Positions 1 to 9,255 are shown, counted from the first letter of the stretch. The stretch: 64,000 nucleotides of DNA from Pseudomonas sp. M47T1 (GCF_000263855.1 NZ_AJWX01000005.1:124001-188000); one strand, 5' to 3'. The notes: generated by a model from the sequence alone, not told the origin. Translations and numbers: made by a program.

Positions 1-34
1 AGGGTGCCTAATATATAGAAGAATCACATGAAGA

Positions 35-1015
35 TCAGTTGTAGGCGAAGGTAAACGTGGCCAGGGCGCCTGCGGTGCCCGGCGTTACTGTGTTGCCGGT
101 CTGGATAAAGCGCGCAAGCAACGGCACCTCGAAGCTGCGCTGCCCCGCCACCACCGCGCCGGCCAGCCACTGGCCCGGGTTACCGACATGGCCGGCGTCG
201 GCACCATAACTCACTGGCTGCCCATTACTGCGCAGTACCTGCACGCCCACGCCCAACGCCGTAGCGTCATTGCGCAGGCTCAATACCGTGGTGCGGTTGC
301 CAGGGTCACTGGCATCACTGAGGGTGAGGTGCACAAACAGCGAGTCCCCACCACCGCCGCCCTCACACGCCAGGCGCAGGCTGAACGGCACCGCTTGGGT
401 GGTGCTGCCTGGCCCGGTGAAGTCGCGGGTATCGCGTTGCCCCAGGTTGACCGTGACCTGTTGGCTGTCGGCGGCCACGTCGCAGGTGGGCTTGTTCAGC
501 ACGATGTCGATGTCGGCCTGAGAGAACCGCAGCGCCGTGGCTTCCAGCGCCCCGTAACGACGGGTCACCCCAGCCGGCGGCAACCGCAGGCGACCTTCCT
601 GCAACGGTCCGGTCTTGACCAGCTCCACCACGTAGGCAGCTGAGGGGGTGGCGTGGGACGGCTCCAGGCGCACGTCGCGGCGAGGCCAGAATTGAGTTTC
701 AAGTGGCTGCTGCTGAACAACGCGCAAGCCGACACCGGGTACCGTGGTGGCGTAGACGCCCTCCTGGCCAGTCGCCTCCATGGGCGTGGCCCAGCCACTG
801 CTCATGACTGTCTCGGCGGTGCATTCCAACGCCGTGGCCGCCCCTGGGATAGTCCGCGAATACAGCAGATGCCCCGGCAGCGCCAAGGTGGAAACGACAA
901 TTCGCGCATCCAGAAGCGCGTGAGCCACCGCTGGCCCCATGCCCGGATAATACTGGCAAGCGCCTTGAACCATGGGCGCGGTCAACAACGTGGCCAGTGC
1001 AATCGTGGTTTTCAT
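35..1015 (-). CDS. Fimbrial tip adhesin of a chaperone-usher pilus
   Basis: 326 residues with a Sec signal peptide (MKTTIALATLLTAPMVQG, cleavage near A19). The C-terminal half, from about residue 170, resembles a pilin domain: a Cys near the start of the domain (PTCDVAADSQQVTVNLG), the second Cys about 40 residues on, and a terminal beta strand ending FTFAYN, as in subunits handed over by donor-strand exchange. The N-terminal half would be the receptor-binding domain; I do not recognise its ligand. It is last in the operon and its ATG overlaps the usher stop by ATGA, the usual place for a tip adhesin. Two-domain length (about twice the major subunit) also fits. The specific adhesin type is inferred. 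Confidence 0.75.
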   Translation of the reverse strand: MKTTIALATLLTAPMVQGACQYYPGMGPAVAHALLDARIVVSTLALPGHLLYSRTIPGAATALECTAETVMSSGWATPMEATGQEGVYATTVPGVGLRVVQQQPLETQFWPRRDVRLEPSHATPSAAYVVELVKTGPLQEGRLRLPPAGVTRRYGALEATALRFSQADIDIVLNKPTCDVAADSQQVTVNLGQRDTRDFTGPGSTTQAVPFSLRLACEGGGGGDSLFVHLTLSDASDPGNRTTVLSLRNDATALGVGVQVLRSNGQPVSYGADAGHVGNPGQWLAGAVVAGQRSFEVPLLARFIQTGNTVTPGTAGALATFTFAYN

Positions 1016-3453
1016 GGCTGCTCCTTGCTGGCCGTTTCACATACTGCCGCAAGCCGTACCAGAGACTCGCCAGGCGTCGGCAGGTGGTAGCGTGCGGTGC
1101 ACTGCCCGGTGCCCCAATCGGCGCGCAGGTTGCCATGGGCCTGCAGCCCCCGGGCCAGAACCCGACTGCCCTGACCGACGACGCCCATCGGCGTACCCTG
1201 CTCATCGCTGACCTGGGCCCCGAACGGCAGCGGCACACCGCACGGCCGGCGCAGTTCGATCAGTGCCGTACGCCCGGACACCGTGGGATAACGCAGCAGG
1301 GCCACCGTACCGGCGCGCGGCGCCACGTGCTGGCTGTTGGTGGCCAATTCCACGTCCAAAGGTAAGCCAAGCGGGTCGATGTCGATGCGGTTGAGCTGGT
1401 ACGGCACCAGGTGCGGGACAACCGCGTAGCCCCGGCTATCCACGCGCACCTGGCTGCTGTTGCTCACCTGGGCGCCCTTGGCGTGCGGGACCTGAACAAT
1501 GGCAAAGGTCTCGGCCAGGGGCTGCGAGAGCGTGATGCCCCCAGCGTGAGCGACAGCCGCACCACGGGCGCTGAGCGACAGCTGCCGGCTGTCGTCGTCG
1601 CGGCCCGCCGCCACCGCAAAGTCGCCGAACGGCGCTCGCCAGCCGCCAAACGCATTGACGCGTGCGCCCTCACGGGCTTCGCTGGCACTGGCAGTGGCAC
1701 CGTAGTGATAGCGTTCGTCGCCCGCGCGGTAGCCAACCTGGCCCTGGGGGCCTTGGGGGCCGTGATTCAACGTGGCGCTCAGGCTGGCGCGCGTGCCGCC
1801 CAGGGGCAGGTTGAAATCGAGCGTCCAGAAGGTGTCTTCGCGGCCGTGACCATCGCGCTCGCGGTTAGCGCTAATGCTGTACCCCAAGGTGCCGAACCGG
1901 TGCCCATAGTTGAGCGAATAGCCGCGGCCACTGCCCTCACCTCCCCAGGCGCGGGCTCGCCAGAACCCGGCGTTGACCTGCCCCCAGTCACTGCCCACCG
2001 GCTGATTGAGGCTGATGGAGGTGCGCGAGCGCTCATGACCACTCACCGGGCCATCCCGTTCGCGGGCCAGTTGCGCATCCAGCAAGGCATGATAGCCGGG
2101 CCGGTTGGCCCACTGATGGCTGAGCGATGCGCGCGTGCCGCTGGCCTGGAACAACGCGCTGTAGGTCGCCCGTGCCCGCCCGCCTTGAGCGTCCGAGGCG
2201 CCCGGCAACTGCGTCCGGGCCATGGCCAGGTCCAGGCCAATGGCGCCGACGGGCGTGTTCAGTGCCGCCCCCAGCAGGCCCTGCCGATAGCGCTCGGCCA
2301 CTGTGCCGCCACCATAGGCCGTGAGCCAATCGCTGACACCTTGCTGCCAGGTGCCCTGGACGAACGCCGGGGTACTGGCCAACGTGGGGGCATACAGGTT
2401 GCCCACACCCAACGCGAAGCGCGACTGGCCCTCACGCAGCGTCATCGCGGTGGCACCATTGGCCACAGTGAAATGCTGCTCGCTGCCATCGCTTTCACTG
2501 ACGCTGACCTGCAAGTCGTTGCCGTAAGACGCAGCGTACAGGTCATCAATGACATAGGGCCCCGGCGGCACGACCACCTCACGCAGCAAACGCCCGCCCT
2601 GACGGATCGTCACGCGCGCATTGCCCCGCGCCACACCGCGCACCACCGGGGCGAAACCACGCTGGGAGGCCGGCAGCATGCGCTCGTCACTGAACAACGT
2701 GGCCCCGCGCATTTGCACGCTCTCCAGTAATTCCCCGGAACTGCTGGTATGCCCCAGGCGAAGTTGGGCACTCAAGGGCGCCACTTCGCGTTGCAGGTAA
2801 TGGGACAGGGTTTGATAACTGCCGGGGTGGGAGACATTGCCCTGCAAGCGCCAATGCCACGCACCCAGGTTGGCGCCACTGGACAGCCCCGCATAGGTTT
2901 GAGTGAGCCTGCCACCCGTGGTGGCCACGTTGAAGGTGTTCACGTCATAGTTGGCGAAGGCACTGTTCACGCCCCATTCCCACCGATGCTCGTCGACCTG
3001 GCCCTGGGCCGTGCGCACCATGAACGCCTGGGGAATCTGCAACGCGAGCCGCTGCTCGGCGAAGTTCAGCTGTACCGTCGCCTGGGGCAGCCATTGCTGC
3101 AACGGCATACATCGCTCAGCCGCCGCGTCGATGGTCAGCGCTTGCGTATCCACACCCAGGCGCTGCAACAGCGGCAGATCGAAACACGCTTCGGCGAATG
3201 GGGCTGGGTCATCCTGACGATAGGCCACCTGCAGGCGACCGCGCGGCGCCGCGTTGACACTAACGTCCAGCCAGTAATCGCCCGCCGGCACCCGCGCCGG
3301 CAACGAAAATTGCCGCAGGTCGACCGCCCCCGGCGCGCCGGGCCGCAAGAAGCGCTCCTCGAACAGCACCGGCGCCGGCTCTTCCACCGCCCACACCACA
3401 GGCAGCCAGGCCACCGCCCAGGCACCCGCCATACGCGGCCCCACCCCCATCAT
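1012..3453 (-). CDS. Outer membrane usher protein (FimD/PapC family)
   Basis: 813 residues, normal usher length. Order: signal peptide (to about residue 22), periplasmic N-domain that receives chaperone-subunit complexes (from EERFL), beta-barrel pore with plug (about 140-640), and C-terminal domains. Family features are visible in the middle region, such as RGVARGNARVTIRQ followed by GPYVIDDLYAASYGNDLQVSV, and near the end GAQVSDEQGTPMGVVGQGS. It secretes and polymerises the pilus subunits across the outer membrane. It overlaps the chaperone upstream and the adhesin downstream by ATGA, so translation is probably coupled. Closest well-known relatives are ushers of P. aeruginosa Cup-type fimbriae; which Cup type cannot be decided here. 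Confidence 0.93.
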   Translation of the reverse strand: MMGVGPRMAGAWAVAWLPVVWAVEEPAPVLFEERFLRPGAPGAVDLRQFSLPARVPAGDYWLDVSVNAAPRGRLQVAYRQDDPAPFAEACFDLPLLQRLGVDTQALTIDAAAERCMPLQQWLPQATVQLNFAEQRLALQIPQAFMVRTAQGQVDEHRWEWGVNSAFANYDVNTFNVATTGGRLTQTYAGLSSGANLGAWHWRLQGNVSHPGSYQTLSHYLQREVAPLSAQLRLGHTSSSGELLESVQMRGATLFSDERMLPASQRGFAPVVRGVARGNARVTIRQGGRLLREVVVPPGPYVIDDLYAASYGNDLQVSVSESDGSEQHFTVANGATAMTLREGQSRFALGVGNLYAPTLASTPAFVQGTWQQGVSDWLTAYGGGTVAERYRQGLLGAALNTPVGAIGLDLAMARTQLPGASDAQGGRARATYSALFQASGTRASLSHQWANRPGYHALLDAQLARERDGPVSGHERSRTSISLNQPVGSDWGQVNAGFWRARAWGGEGSGRGYSLNYGHRFGTLGYSISANRERDGHGREDTFWTLDFNLPLGGTRASLSATLNHGPQGPQGQVGYRAGDERYHYGATASASEAREGARVNAFGGWRAPFGDFAVAAGRDDDSRQLSLSARGAAVAHAGGITLSQPLAETFAIVQVPHAKGAQVSNSSQVRVDSRGYAVVPHLVPYQLNRIDIDPLGLPLDVELATNSQHVAPRAGTVALLRYPTVSGRTALIELRRPCGVPLPFGAQVSDEQGTPMGVVGQGSRVLARGLQAHGNLRADWGTGQCTARYHLPTPGESLVRLAAVCETASKEQP

Positions 3454-4169
3454 GGCGACGTCAGCGCCAGCTCACCGCGCCGGCCGGCGCCGTGGTCGTC
3501 CAACGCAATGAACGAAACCTGGCCCTGTTTCACGGCGCCCGGCTCACCCTGTACAGTAAAGCGCGCCTGGCCAAACGGCGGCACATGGCCTGCGCCCGCC
3601 TCGAACACGCGGCCGGCAACGACAAGATTGACCTCGCCCAGGTTGACGAAATAAGGGGTCGGATTGTGGCCTTCGAGCTGCCAGGGGCCATCACTGTGCA
3701 GCAACTGCCAGCGTACCTGAGTCGGCGCCTCGGCTGCGTGGCTTGCCAGCCCGTCAGGTCGAAACATCACTTTGATGCGCGTGCGCACAGCCACCTGAAG
3801 CAGGTTTCCAGGGCTGTCGGCACGCGGAGGAATTTGCTGCATATTCAGCCAGAACAGGCTTTCGCGGTCCGCAGGCAGCGGCTCGCCGGTGTACATCAGG
3901 CGCAGTGCCTGGCCCTGCTCGGCCTCCAGGCGGAACATGGCCGGGCTGATCACGAACGGCACCTGGACCCCACCGGGGTCGGCATCGGCGTCGCCGTCGT
4001 CCAGCCATATCTGCAGCAGCGCCGGCGTGGCGTCGCGGTTAAGCAACTGTACCGTGACTTCCGGCGCCGACGCCGGGTAAATCACCCGCGTGGAACTGAT
4101 CACCACACCCGCGTGGGCGGGCAACGCCAACAGCCAGGCCGCCCACAGGGCAAGCATCATTTTCAACAT
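3450..4169 (-). CDS. Periplasmic fimbrial chaperone (PapD family)
   Basis: 239 residues with a signal peptide (MLKMMLALWAAWLLALPAHA) and the two-Ig-domain PapD layout. Seen: a basic residue early in domain 1 (SSTRVIYP, matching the conserved Arg that anchors the subunit C-terminus), the alternating hydrophobic G1 strand (LLQVAVRTRIKVMFRP, with the conserved RxRIKVFFRP-like run) and a domain-2 segment NPTPYFVNLGEVNL, typical of the family. It binds subunits in the periplasm and delivers them to the usher. Its ATG is about 64 bp after the major subunit stop and its stop overlaps the usher start by four bases. Confidence 0.93.
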   Translation of the reverse strand: MLKMMLALWAAWLLALPAHAGVVISSTRVIYPASAPEVTVQLLNRDATPALLQIWLDDGDADADPGGVQVPFVISPAMFRLEAEQGQALRLMYTGEPLPADRESLFWLNMQQIPPRADSPGNLLQVAVRTRIKVMFRPDGLASHAAEAPTQVRWQLLHSDGPWQLEGHNPTPYFVNLGEVNLVVAGRVFEAGAGHVPPFGQARFTVQGEPGAVKQGQVSFIALDDHGAGRRGELALTSP

Positions 4170-4233
4170 GAGGGATTCCAGTCAGACGTATGCGAAACGC
4201 CAGGAACGCCGGACGGCGCCCCTGGCGAGGCCA

Positions 4234-4770
4234 TCAGTAGTGCACGATGGAGTAGCGCACTTGCGTGCGCACATCGCCCGGGGTGACCGAGCCAACCGGC
4301 ATGTACTCGGCGAAATAGTCCAGATAGGCGTTGCCCGCGGTGATATCCACCACTTGCGAATCTTGGAAACCTGGGCCTTCGCGCAGGTCCATGGTGCGTT
4401 GCTGGTTGTTGAGCAGGCCGACTTCCACGTTCCCGGCCTGGCCAACCCCGGTGTTGGTGATCAACCGACCGGTCCGTGGGTTGATGGTGGGGCCCGGTTC
4501 GAAATAGGTCATCACCCGGCCCGTTTCGGGCACGCAACCGGTCAGGCGAATCTGGAACGGCTGGCGCCCTGCCGACTTGCCTACGACCGAAAGCGCGGTA
4601 GTCGACACGGTGGGCAACTCCACATTGAAGCTGGGGTTACCATCGTTGATATCACAGGTGGGGCCGATGATTCTGCCCAGAAAATCGATCGTGCCGTCGG
4701 CGGCCATTGCCGCTGGCATCGCCAGCAGGCCGCACAGCCCGGTTATCAGCGCAGATGGGTAAAGTTTCAT
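4234..4770 (-). CDS. Major fimbrial subunit (type 1 pilin family)
   Basis: 178 residues from ATG 4770, chosen over an upstream ATG because GGGAG lies about 10 bases before it and a clean signal peptide (MKLYPSALITGLCGLLAMPAAMA) follows. The mature protein begins ADGTIDFLGRIIGPTCDI, the standard pilin start: G-x-I-x-F-x-G-x-I followed by the first Cys; the second Cys is in TGCVPETG. It ends with the penultimate-Tyr beta-zipper pattern (RYSIVHY). It is first in the operon, as expected for the subunit needed in greatest amount. Confidence 0.9.
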   Translation of the reverse strand: MKLYPSALITGLCGLLAMPAAMAADGTIDFLGRIIGPTCDINDGNPSFNVELPTVSTTALSVVGKSAGRQPFQIRLTGCVPETGRVMTYFEPGPTINPRTGRLITNTGVGQAGNVEVGLLNNQQRTMDLREGPGFQDSQVVDITAGNAYLDYFAEYMPVGSVTPGDVRTQVRYSIVHY

Positions 4771-5091
4771 GGTGAACAACTCCCGTTGAGTTCGATGTCG
4801 GCGCACGCCAAGGCGTGACCAGACGCAAGACTGCGAGGCCGGAGTATGTAATTGGCGAACTCAAAAGAAACGTCAGACCGTTTGGCCCGGATTGTAGGAA
4901 TAAAACCTGAAAGCCGTGAGACCTGCTTTCATACGCAGCAATAGAAGGCTCTAGAGCGGAGTTTTTAGAGGTGTTTCAAAAAATAAACAGATAGATCCCT
5001 TGCGATAGCAGGGCCGGCGGCAACCCTCGCAAATGGGATTCGCCGCCTGCCGAACAGTACATATCAATATGTATTCATGCGTAACACATTT
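4771..5091. other. Non-coding gap upstream of the fimbrial operon
   Basis: About 320 bases with no supportable gene, more AT-rich than its surroundings toward the gor side. It must hold the promoter of the fimbrial operon, but I could not pick convincing -35/-10 boxes. An AT-rich perfect inverted repeat (TACATAT-CA-ATATGTA) lies at 5058-5073, just after the gor stop codon. Confidence 0.6.
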
Positions 5092-6450
5092 TTACTTCGC
5101 CACCGGCGTACGCATCGTCACGAATTCCTCGGCGGCAGTCGGGTGCACACCAATGGTCTCGTCGAACACCTGCTTGGTGGCCCCCGCTTTCAGCGCCACC
5201 GCCAGGCCCTGGATGATCTCACCCGCCTCCGGCCCCACCATGTGGCAGCCCAACACGCGATCGGTGCTGGCATCGACTACCAACTTCATCAGCGTGCGCT
5301 CCTGGCACTCGGTGAGCGTCAGCTTCATCGGCCGAAAACGGCTTTCGAACACCTGCACTTCATGGCCCTGTTCGCGCGCCTGCTCTTCGGTGAGGCCCAC
5401 GGTGCCGATGTTCGGCAGGCTGAACACCGCCGTGGGGATGTGCGCATAGTCCACGGGGCGATACTGCTCAGGCTTGAACAGGCGACGGGCTACGGCCATG
5501 CCTTCGGCCAGGGCCACTGGCGTCAGTTGAACGCGGCCAATCACGTCACCCAGCGCCAGGATCGACGGTTCGCTCGTCTGGAACTGCTCGTCCACGGCAA
5601 TGAAACCCTTGTCGTCGAGCTTGACCGACACGTTCTCCAGGCCCAGGTTGTCCAACATGGGGCGCCGTCCCGTGGCGTAGAAAATGCAGTCGGCTTCCAG
5701 CACTCGGCCATCCTTGAGGGTGGCCTTGAGGCTGCCGTCGGCCTGTTTGTCGATGCGTTCGATGTCGCTGTTGAACTGCAGGTTCAGGCCGCGCTTGGTC
5801 AGTTCCTCGCTCAGGTGCTCGCGCACCGAACGGTCAAAGCCGCGCAGGAACAGGTCCTTGCGGTACAGCAGCGTGGTGTCGGCGCCCAGGCCATGGAAAA
5901 TGCCGGCGAATTCCACGGCAATGTAGCCGCCGCCCACCACCAGCACGCGCTTGGGCAACTGCGGCAGGAAGAACGCCTCGTTGGAGGTGATAGCGTGCTC
6001 GCGCCCCGGAATGTCTGGAATCTGCGGCCAGCCGCCGGTGGCAATCAAGACGCGCTCGGTGCTGAAGCGCTGACCGTCGACTTCCACGTGGTGGGCGTCG
6101 ACGATGCGTGCGTGGCCTTCGAGCAGTGTCACGCCGCTGTTGACCAGCAGGTTGCGATAGATGCCGTTGAGGCGCTGGATTTCGCGGTTCTTGTTGGCGA
6201 TCAGGGTTTGCCAGCTGAAGTCAGCCTCACCCAGGGTCCATCCGAAGCCTTGCGCCTGCTCGAAGTCATCGGCGAAGTGGGCGCCGTACACCAACAGCTT
6301 TTTCGGCACGCAGCCGACGTTGACACAGGTACCGCCCAGGTAACGGCTCTCGGCCACCGCTACCTTGGCACCAAATCCGGCCGCAAAGCGCGCCGCGCGA
6401 ACACCGCCGGAACCGGCGCCTATAACAAACAGATCAAAATCGTGGGCCAT
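5092..6450 (-). CDS. gor: Glutathione-disulfide reductase
   Basis: 452 residues from ATG 6450 (AAGGAG-type site about 9 bases upstream; a longer upstream frame lacks a ribosome site). FAD-dependent homodimer that reduces GSSG with NADPH in the cytoplasm. Seen in order: FAD-binding [10 protein letters not shown] (11-20), redox-active disulfide [13 protein letters not shown] (C42, C47), NADPH-binding [13 protein letters not shown], the FAD segment near ILALGDVIG, and the catalytic HPTAAEE motif (H436, E441) at the C-terminus contributed to the partner subunit. No dedicated partner gene; galU lies upstream on the same strand, but a terminator follows galU. Confidence 0.96.
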   Translation of the reverse strand: MAHDFDLFVIGAGSGGVRAARFAAGFGAKVAVAESRYLGGTCVNVGCVPKKLLVYGAHFADDFEQAQGFGWTLGEADFSWQTLIANKNREIQRLNGIYRNLLVNSGVTLLEGHARIVDAHHVEVDGQRFSTERVLIATGGWPQIPDIPGREHAITSNEAFFLPQLPKRVLVVGGGYIAVEFAGIFHGLGADTTLLYRKDLFLRGFDRSVREHLSEELTKRGLNLQFNSDIERIDKQADGSLKATLKDGRVLEADCIFYATGRRPMLDNLGLENVSVKLDDKGFIAVDEQFQTSEPSILALGDVIGRVQLTPVALAEGMAVARRLFKPEQYRPVDYAHIPTAVFSLPNIGTVGLTEEQAREQGHEVQVFESRFRPMKLTLTECQERTLMKLVVDASTDRVLGCHMVGPEAGEIIQGLAVALKAGATKQVFDETIGVHPTAAEEFVTMRTPVAK

Positions 6451-6513
6451 TGCTAGGTCTCCTTGGCAGGGCTCAATAGTACCGCGCGCCCCCCTCAAGA
6501 AACACCCACCTCT

Positions 6514-6617
6514 GTAGAGCTGGCGTCACGCTGCGAAGAGGTTCGCAGGACCCTTGGCGGTACCATATCGATCGCGGGCCCGCTGTGCGGGCCTTCGCAG
6601 CCTGGCGGCAGCTCCTA
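6514..6617 (-). repeat. Dispersed ~100-bp repeat, copy 1
   Basis: Read on the minus strand this matches two other stretches in the window (12686-12789 and about 16867-16965). Its ends form an imperfect inverted repeat: AGCTGCCGCCAGGCTGCGAA on one side and TTCGCAGCGTGACGCCAGCT on the other. The interior carries a second palindromic core (AAGGCCCGC...GCGGGCC) followed by GCGATC and a conserved GGTCCTGCG stretch. No open frame is conserved. It is consistent with a REP/BIME-like element; transposase dependence is unknown. Confidence 0.75.
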
Positions 6618-6657
6618 CGGGCTGGCGGCAGCTCTTGCGCGATCGCGGGGCACACAT

Positions 6658-6687
6658 GAAAACGCCGCGGCTGGTGGCCGCGGCGTC
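6658..6687 (-). terminator. Rho-independent terminator of galU
   Basis: On the minus strand a perfect 10-bp GC stem (ACGCCGCGGC / GCCGCGGCGT) with a 5-base loop is followed by TTTTC. It starts about 26 bases after the galU stop codon, in the right orientation to end galU transcription before gor. Confidence 0.85.
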
Positions 6688-6713
6688 GGGTGCTGCATCA
6701 AGTACAGGCTGGC

Positions 6714-7553
6714 TTAGAAGGCCTTGCCGGTCTTGTAGAAGTTCTCGAAGCAGAAGTTGGTGGCGTCGATGTAGCCTTCGGCGCCGCCGCAGTCGAAGCG
6801 CTGGCCTTTGAACTTGTAAGCCAGTACGCAGCCGGCCTGAGCCTGCTTCATCAGGGCGTCGGTGATCTGGATTTCGCCACCCTTGCCTGGCTCGGTCTGA
6901 CGGATCAGGTCGAAAATGTCCGGGGTCAGGATGTAGCGGCCGATGATGGCCAGGTTGGACGGGGCATCTTCAGGCTTTGGCTTCTCGACCATGCTGTTGA
7001 CGCGGTAGATGTCGTCGCGGATCATTTCGCCGGCGATCACGCCGTACTTGTTGGTTTCCGAAGGATCGACTTCCTGGATGGCCACGATCGAGCAACGGAA
7101 CTGGTTGTACAGCTTGACCATCTGGGCCAATACGCCGTCGCCTTCCAGGTTCACGCACAGGTCGTCCGCCAGTACCACGGCGAAAGGTTCGTCACCAATC
7201 AGCGGCTGGCCAGTGAGGATCGCGTGGCCCAGGCCTTTCATTTCGGTCTGGCGGGTATACGAAAAGGTGCACTCGTCCAGCAGCTTGCGGATACCAACCA
7301 GGTATTTTTCCTTGTCGGTGCCCTTGATCTGGTTTTCCAGCTCATAGCTGATGTCGAAGTGGTCTTCCAGGGCGCGCTTGCCGCGGCCGGTCACGATGGA
7401 AATCTGGGTCAGGCCGGCTTCCAGTGCTTCTTCGACACCGTATTGGATCAGTGGCTTGTTGACCACCGGCAGCATTTCCTTGGGCATGGCTTTGGTCGCT
7501 GGGAGGAAGCGAGTGCCGTAACCGGCTGCTGGGAACAAGCATTTCTTGATCAT
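6714..7553 (-). CDS. galU: UTP-glucose-1-phosphate uridylyltransferase
   Basis: 279 residues, full family length. Makes UDP-glucose from UTP and glucose-1-phosphate for LPS core, exopolysaccharide and trehalose/glycogen pathways. Seen: nucleotidyltransferase signature FPAAGYGTRFLPATKAMPKE at the N-terminus, substrate segments VVNKPLIQYGVEEA, the metal-binding VVLADDLCV, and the C-terminal sugar-binding KFKGQRFDCG. Single-gene transcription unit: a terminator follows directly and over 300 bases precede it. Confidence 0.96.
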   Translation of the reverse strand: MIKKCLFPAAGYGTRFLPATKAMPKEMLPVVNKPLIQYGVEEALEAGLTQISIVTGRGKRALEDHFDISYELENQIKGTDKEKYLVGIRKLLDECTFSYTRQTEMKGLGHAILTGQPLIGDEPFAVVLADDLCVNLEGDGVLAQMVKLYNQFRCSIVAIQEVDPSETNKYGVIAGEMIRDDIYRVNSMVEKPKPEDAPSNLAIIGRYILTPDIFDLIRQTEPGKGGEIQITDALMKQAQAGCVLAYKFKGQRFDCGGAEGYIDATNFCFENFYKTGKAF

Positions 7554-7881
7554 ATGAGTCCTTACAAAGGGCTGTGCTTACGAGATTCGGCGCAGTCTAA
7601 TCGCGCGCAGGCCACCTTACAATGCCCCGCCACCGGCCGACCGATGCAGAAATAGAGAAAACCGGTCGCGGATAGTTCCACGCCCGATACAAATTTACCC
7701 GTGTGCACTGGTTTTAGCAGCAATCGCCAGCAGCGCAAGGCAGAATTTCATCACAGGGCTATCCGCCGCCCGACGCCTTGTATAGCATCAGGCGTCCCCG
7801 CTGGCGCGGCCTCGCGTTCACGCAGGCACGGCTGCAGTATCTGCCGCCCCCTTCCACACTTTCGTGATGATGAAACATTCG
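7554..7881. other. Non-coding gap between divergent galU and a lipoprotein gene
   Basis: About 330 bases. It should contain the promoters of both flanking genes. I see no open frame with plausible coding character, no clear operator and no structured RNA. Confidence 0.55.
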
Positions 7882-8163
7882 ATGAACAGACTCCTGGCTC
7901 TTTTCGCGGTCCTGGCCCTGGGCGGGTGCGCGTCGGCCACGCCTACCATTCTGAAAAACGGCAAGCAAGGCGTGAGCATCGATTGCTCGGGCGCGGCGGC
8001 GTCCTGGGACGCCTGCTACCAGAAAGCCAGCGAAGCGTGCGCCAGCGGGCGCTACGACATCGTCGGCACCACCGGCACACCGCCGCCCAAGGACAGCGAC
8101 AAGACCCTGGGCGCAGACGTGGGCAACTATGCCAGCCGTAACCTCACCATTCTGTGCAAATAA
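7882..8163 (+). CDS. Small predicted lipoprotein, function unknown
   Basis: 93 residues from ATG 7882; in-frame GTG/ATG codons at 7864-7870 could extend it by 6. Type II signal peptide MNRLLALFAVLALGGCAS with lipobox LGGC, so it is predicted to be lipid-anchored in the envelope. The mature part has three further Cys (C in SIDCSGAAASWDACYQKA and SEACASGRYDIVG) and the segment CYQKASEACASGRYDIVG, a pattern common in small Pseudomonas envelope proteins of unknown role. It ends NLTILCK. It is convergent with the next gene. Confidence 0.75.
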   Translation: MNRLLALFAVLALGGCASATPTILKNGKQGVSIDCSGAAASWDACYQKASEACASGRYDIVGTTGTPPPKDSDKTLGADVGNYASRNLTILCK

Positions 8164-8184
8164 CCTGACTTACCGCGAAGCCCG

Positions 8185-8239
8185 TGACGCAGCCTTTGGC
8201 AACTGCTACGTCTGTAGCAGCCGCCGCCAGGCCGCGTCA
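8185..8239. repeat. Palindromic REP-like element between convergent genes
   Basis: Nested inverted repeats: TGACGC (8185-8190) pairs with GCGTCA (8234-8239), and inside a perfect CTGCTAC-GTCT-GTAGCAG hairpin occupies 8203-8220. It sits between two convergent genes and could act as a two-way transcription stop, but there is no U-tract. Confidence 0.55.
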
Positions 8240-8259
8240 TGGGCGCCTCAGCGCCGCTA

Positions 8260-8616
8260 TCACTCGCCAGAAATACACGCGGTGACCGCACGCTGCACAT
8301 CATGAGGACGAATCGGCACGTTGGAGATGCGCTCATGCAGCTTGATGCTGCTGCCATCGTTGGAGCGCCTGTCGATATCGATGATCGCCGCCGGGCCCGA
8401 CGTCAGCTTCTGCGGCACAATCACGCGAAAGCCTTCGCGCCAAGGCTCGATGGTCGAAGGCTTGCGGGTTTCAGCCAGGTGCTTGACGACGCAATCGCTG
8501 AACTGGCGCGGTGATTTACCAGACATCACCCCCATGGTTTCCGGGCTTTGCTCGATGTCCGAGACACTGGCGCACCCACCCAATAAAGCCATCACTGCCA
8601 CCCACGCCCATTTCAT
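8260..8616 (-). CDS. Predicted lipoprotein, function unknown
   Basis: 118 residues from ATG 8616, preferred because GGGAG lies about 10 bases upstream and a lipoprotein signal peptide follows (MKWAWVAVMALLGGCAS, lipobox LGGC). The mature part contains KSPRQFSDCVVKHLAETRK, GFRVIVPQKL and AAIIDIDRRSNDGSSIKLHER, ending AVTACISGE; two Cys could form a disulfide. It resembles small Pseudomonas envelope lipoproteins without known function. Divergent from the DUF1883 gene. Confidence 0.75.
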   Translation of the reverse strand: MKWAWVAVMALLGGCASVSDIEQSPETMGVMSGKSPRQFSDCVVKHLAETRKPSTIEPWREGFRVIVPQKLTSGPAAIIDIDRRSNDGSSIKLHERISNVPIRPHDVQRAVTACISGE

Positions 8617-8770
8617 AAGCCAAACTCCCTTCAAAAGACACTGTGACCGCCCAAGTGGCCATTTGCTCCACCTGGTCGTAAATTTTCCTGGTCGCTGCAT
8701 GAAACGCGGCGGCGCGAAGCCCGCCATGGTATCGTTTTGGTTTGCCAAAAGATGCATCCCGGAGATCTAC

Positions 8771-9073
8771 ATGAAATTCGTACACCAGCGCGAGCACCTA
8801 AACGAGGATGACCTGGTGGTCATCGAGTGTTCCCAGCGCTGCAACATCCGCCTGATGAGTGATGCCAACTTCCGCAGCTTCAAGAACGGCGGCCGTCACA
8901 CCTACCACGGTGGCCAGTTCGACACCTTCCCGGCCAAGATCACCGCGCCCACCACCGGTTTCTGGAACATCACCATCGACACCACCGGCGCCAAGCTGGC
9001 CATGGGCGCGCACCGCAAGGCCTTCACCCACAAGATCAAGATCGTGCGCCGCTCGGCGTCGAAATTCAGCTGA
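8771..9073 (+). CDS. DUF1883 domain protein
   Basis: 100 residues from ATG 8771 with GGAG about 7 bases upstream; an in-frame upstream extension runs through the promoter and is unlikely. The whole protein matches the DUF1883 pattern as I know it: start MKFVHQREHLNEDDLVVIECSQRCNIRLMSD split by a Cys pair, then FNITIDTTG-like strand (FWNITIDTTGAKLAMG) and a basic tail (HKIKIVRRSASKF). Compact all-beta domain with no signal peptide; function unknown. It is followed after 20 bases by a 53-residue gene and then alkB. Confidence 0.8.
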   Translation: MKFVHQREHLNEDDLVVIECSQRCNIRLMSDANFRSFKNGGRHTYHGGQFDTFPAKITAPTTGFWNITIDTTGAKLAMGAHRKAFTHKIKIVRRSASKFS

Positions 9074-9093
9074 TCCTTTTTGCAGGTAACACC

Positions 9094-9255
9094 GTGACCA
9101 AGTACGTAATCCACTACAAGATCAATGGCGAGCGCCGTTGGGACTTCGCCCATCTGCAAACCGGTTCGCTGGATGAAGCCAAGGCAGCGCTGGCGGCCAT
9201 CCACGGGGACAGCGATGAGCAGATCACCGAGATCCGCATCAGCAAGGCGCTGTAA
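9094..9255 (+). CDS. Small conserved-looking hypothetical protein (53 aa)
   Basis: A 53-residue frame starting at GTG 9094: MTKYVIHYKINGERRWDFAH... ending ITEIRISKAL. It has the same strand and codon bias as its neighbours, strong GC in third positions, and sits snugly between the DUF1883 gene (20-base gap) and alkB (24-base gap). Predicted fold is a strand (YVIHYKING) then a helix (SLDEAKAALAAIHG) then a strand (ITEIRIS). A weak GCAGG precedes the start. Function unknown. Confidence 0.65.
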   Translation: MTKYVIHYKINGERRWDFAHLQTGSLDEAKAALAAIHGDSDEQITEIRISKAL

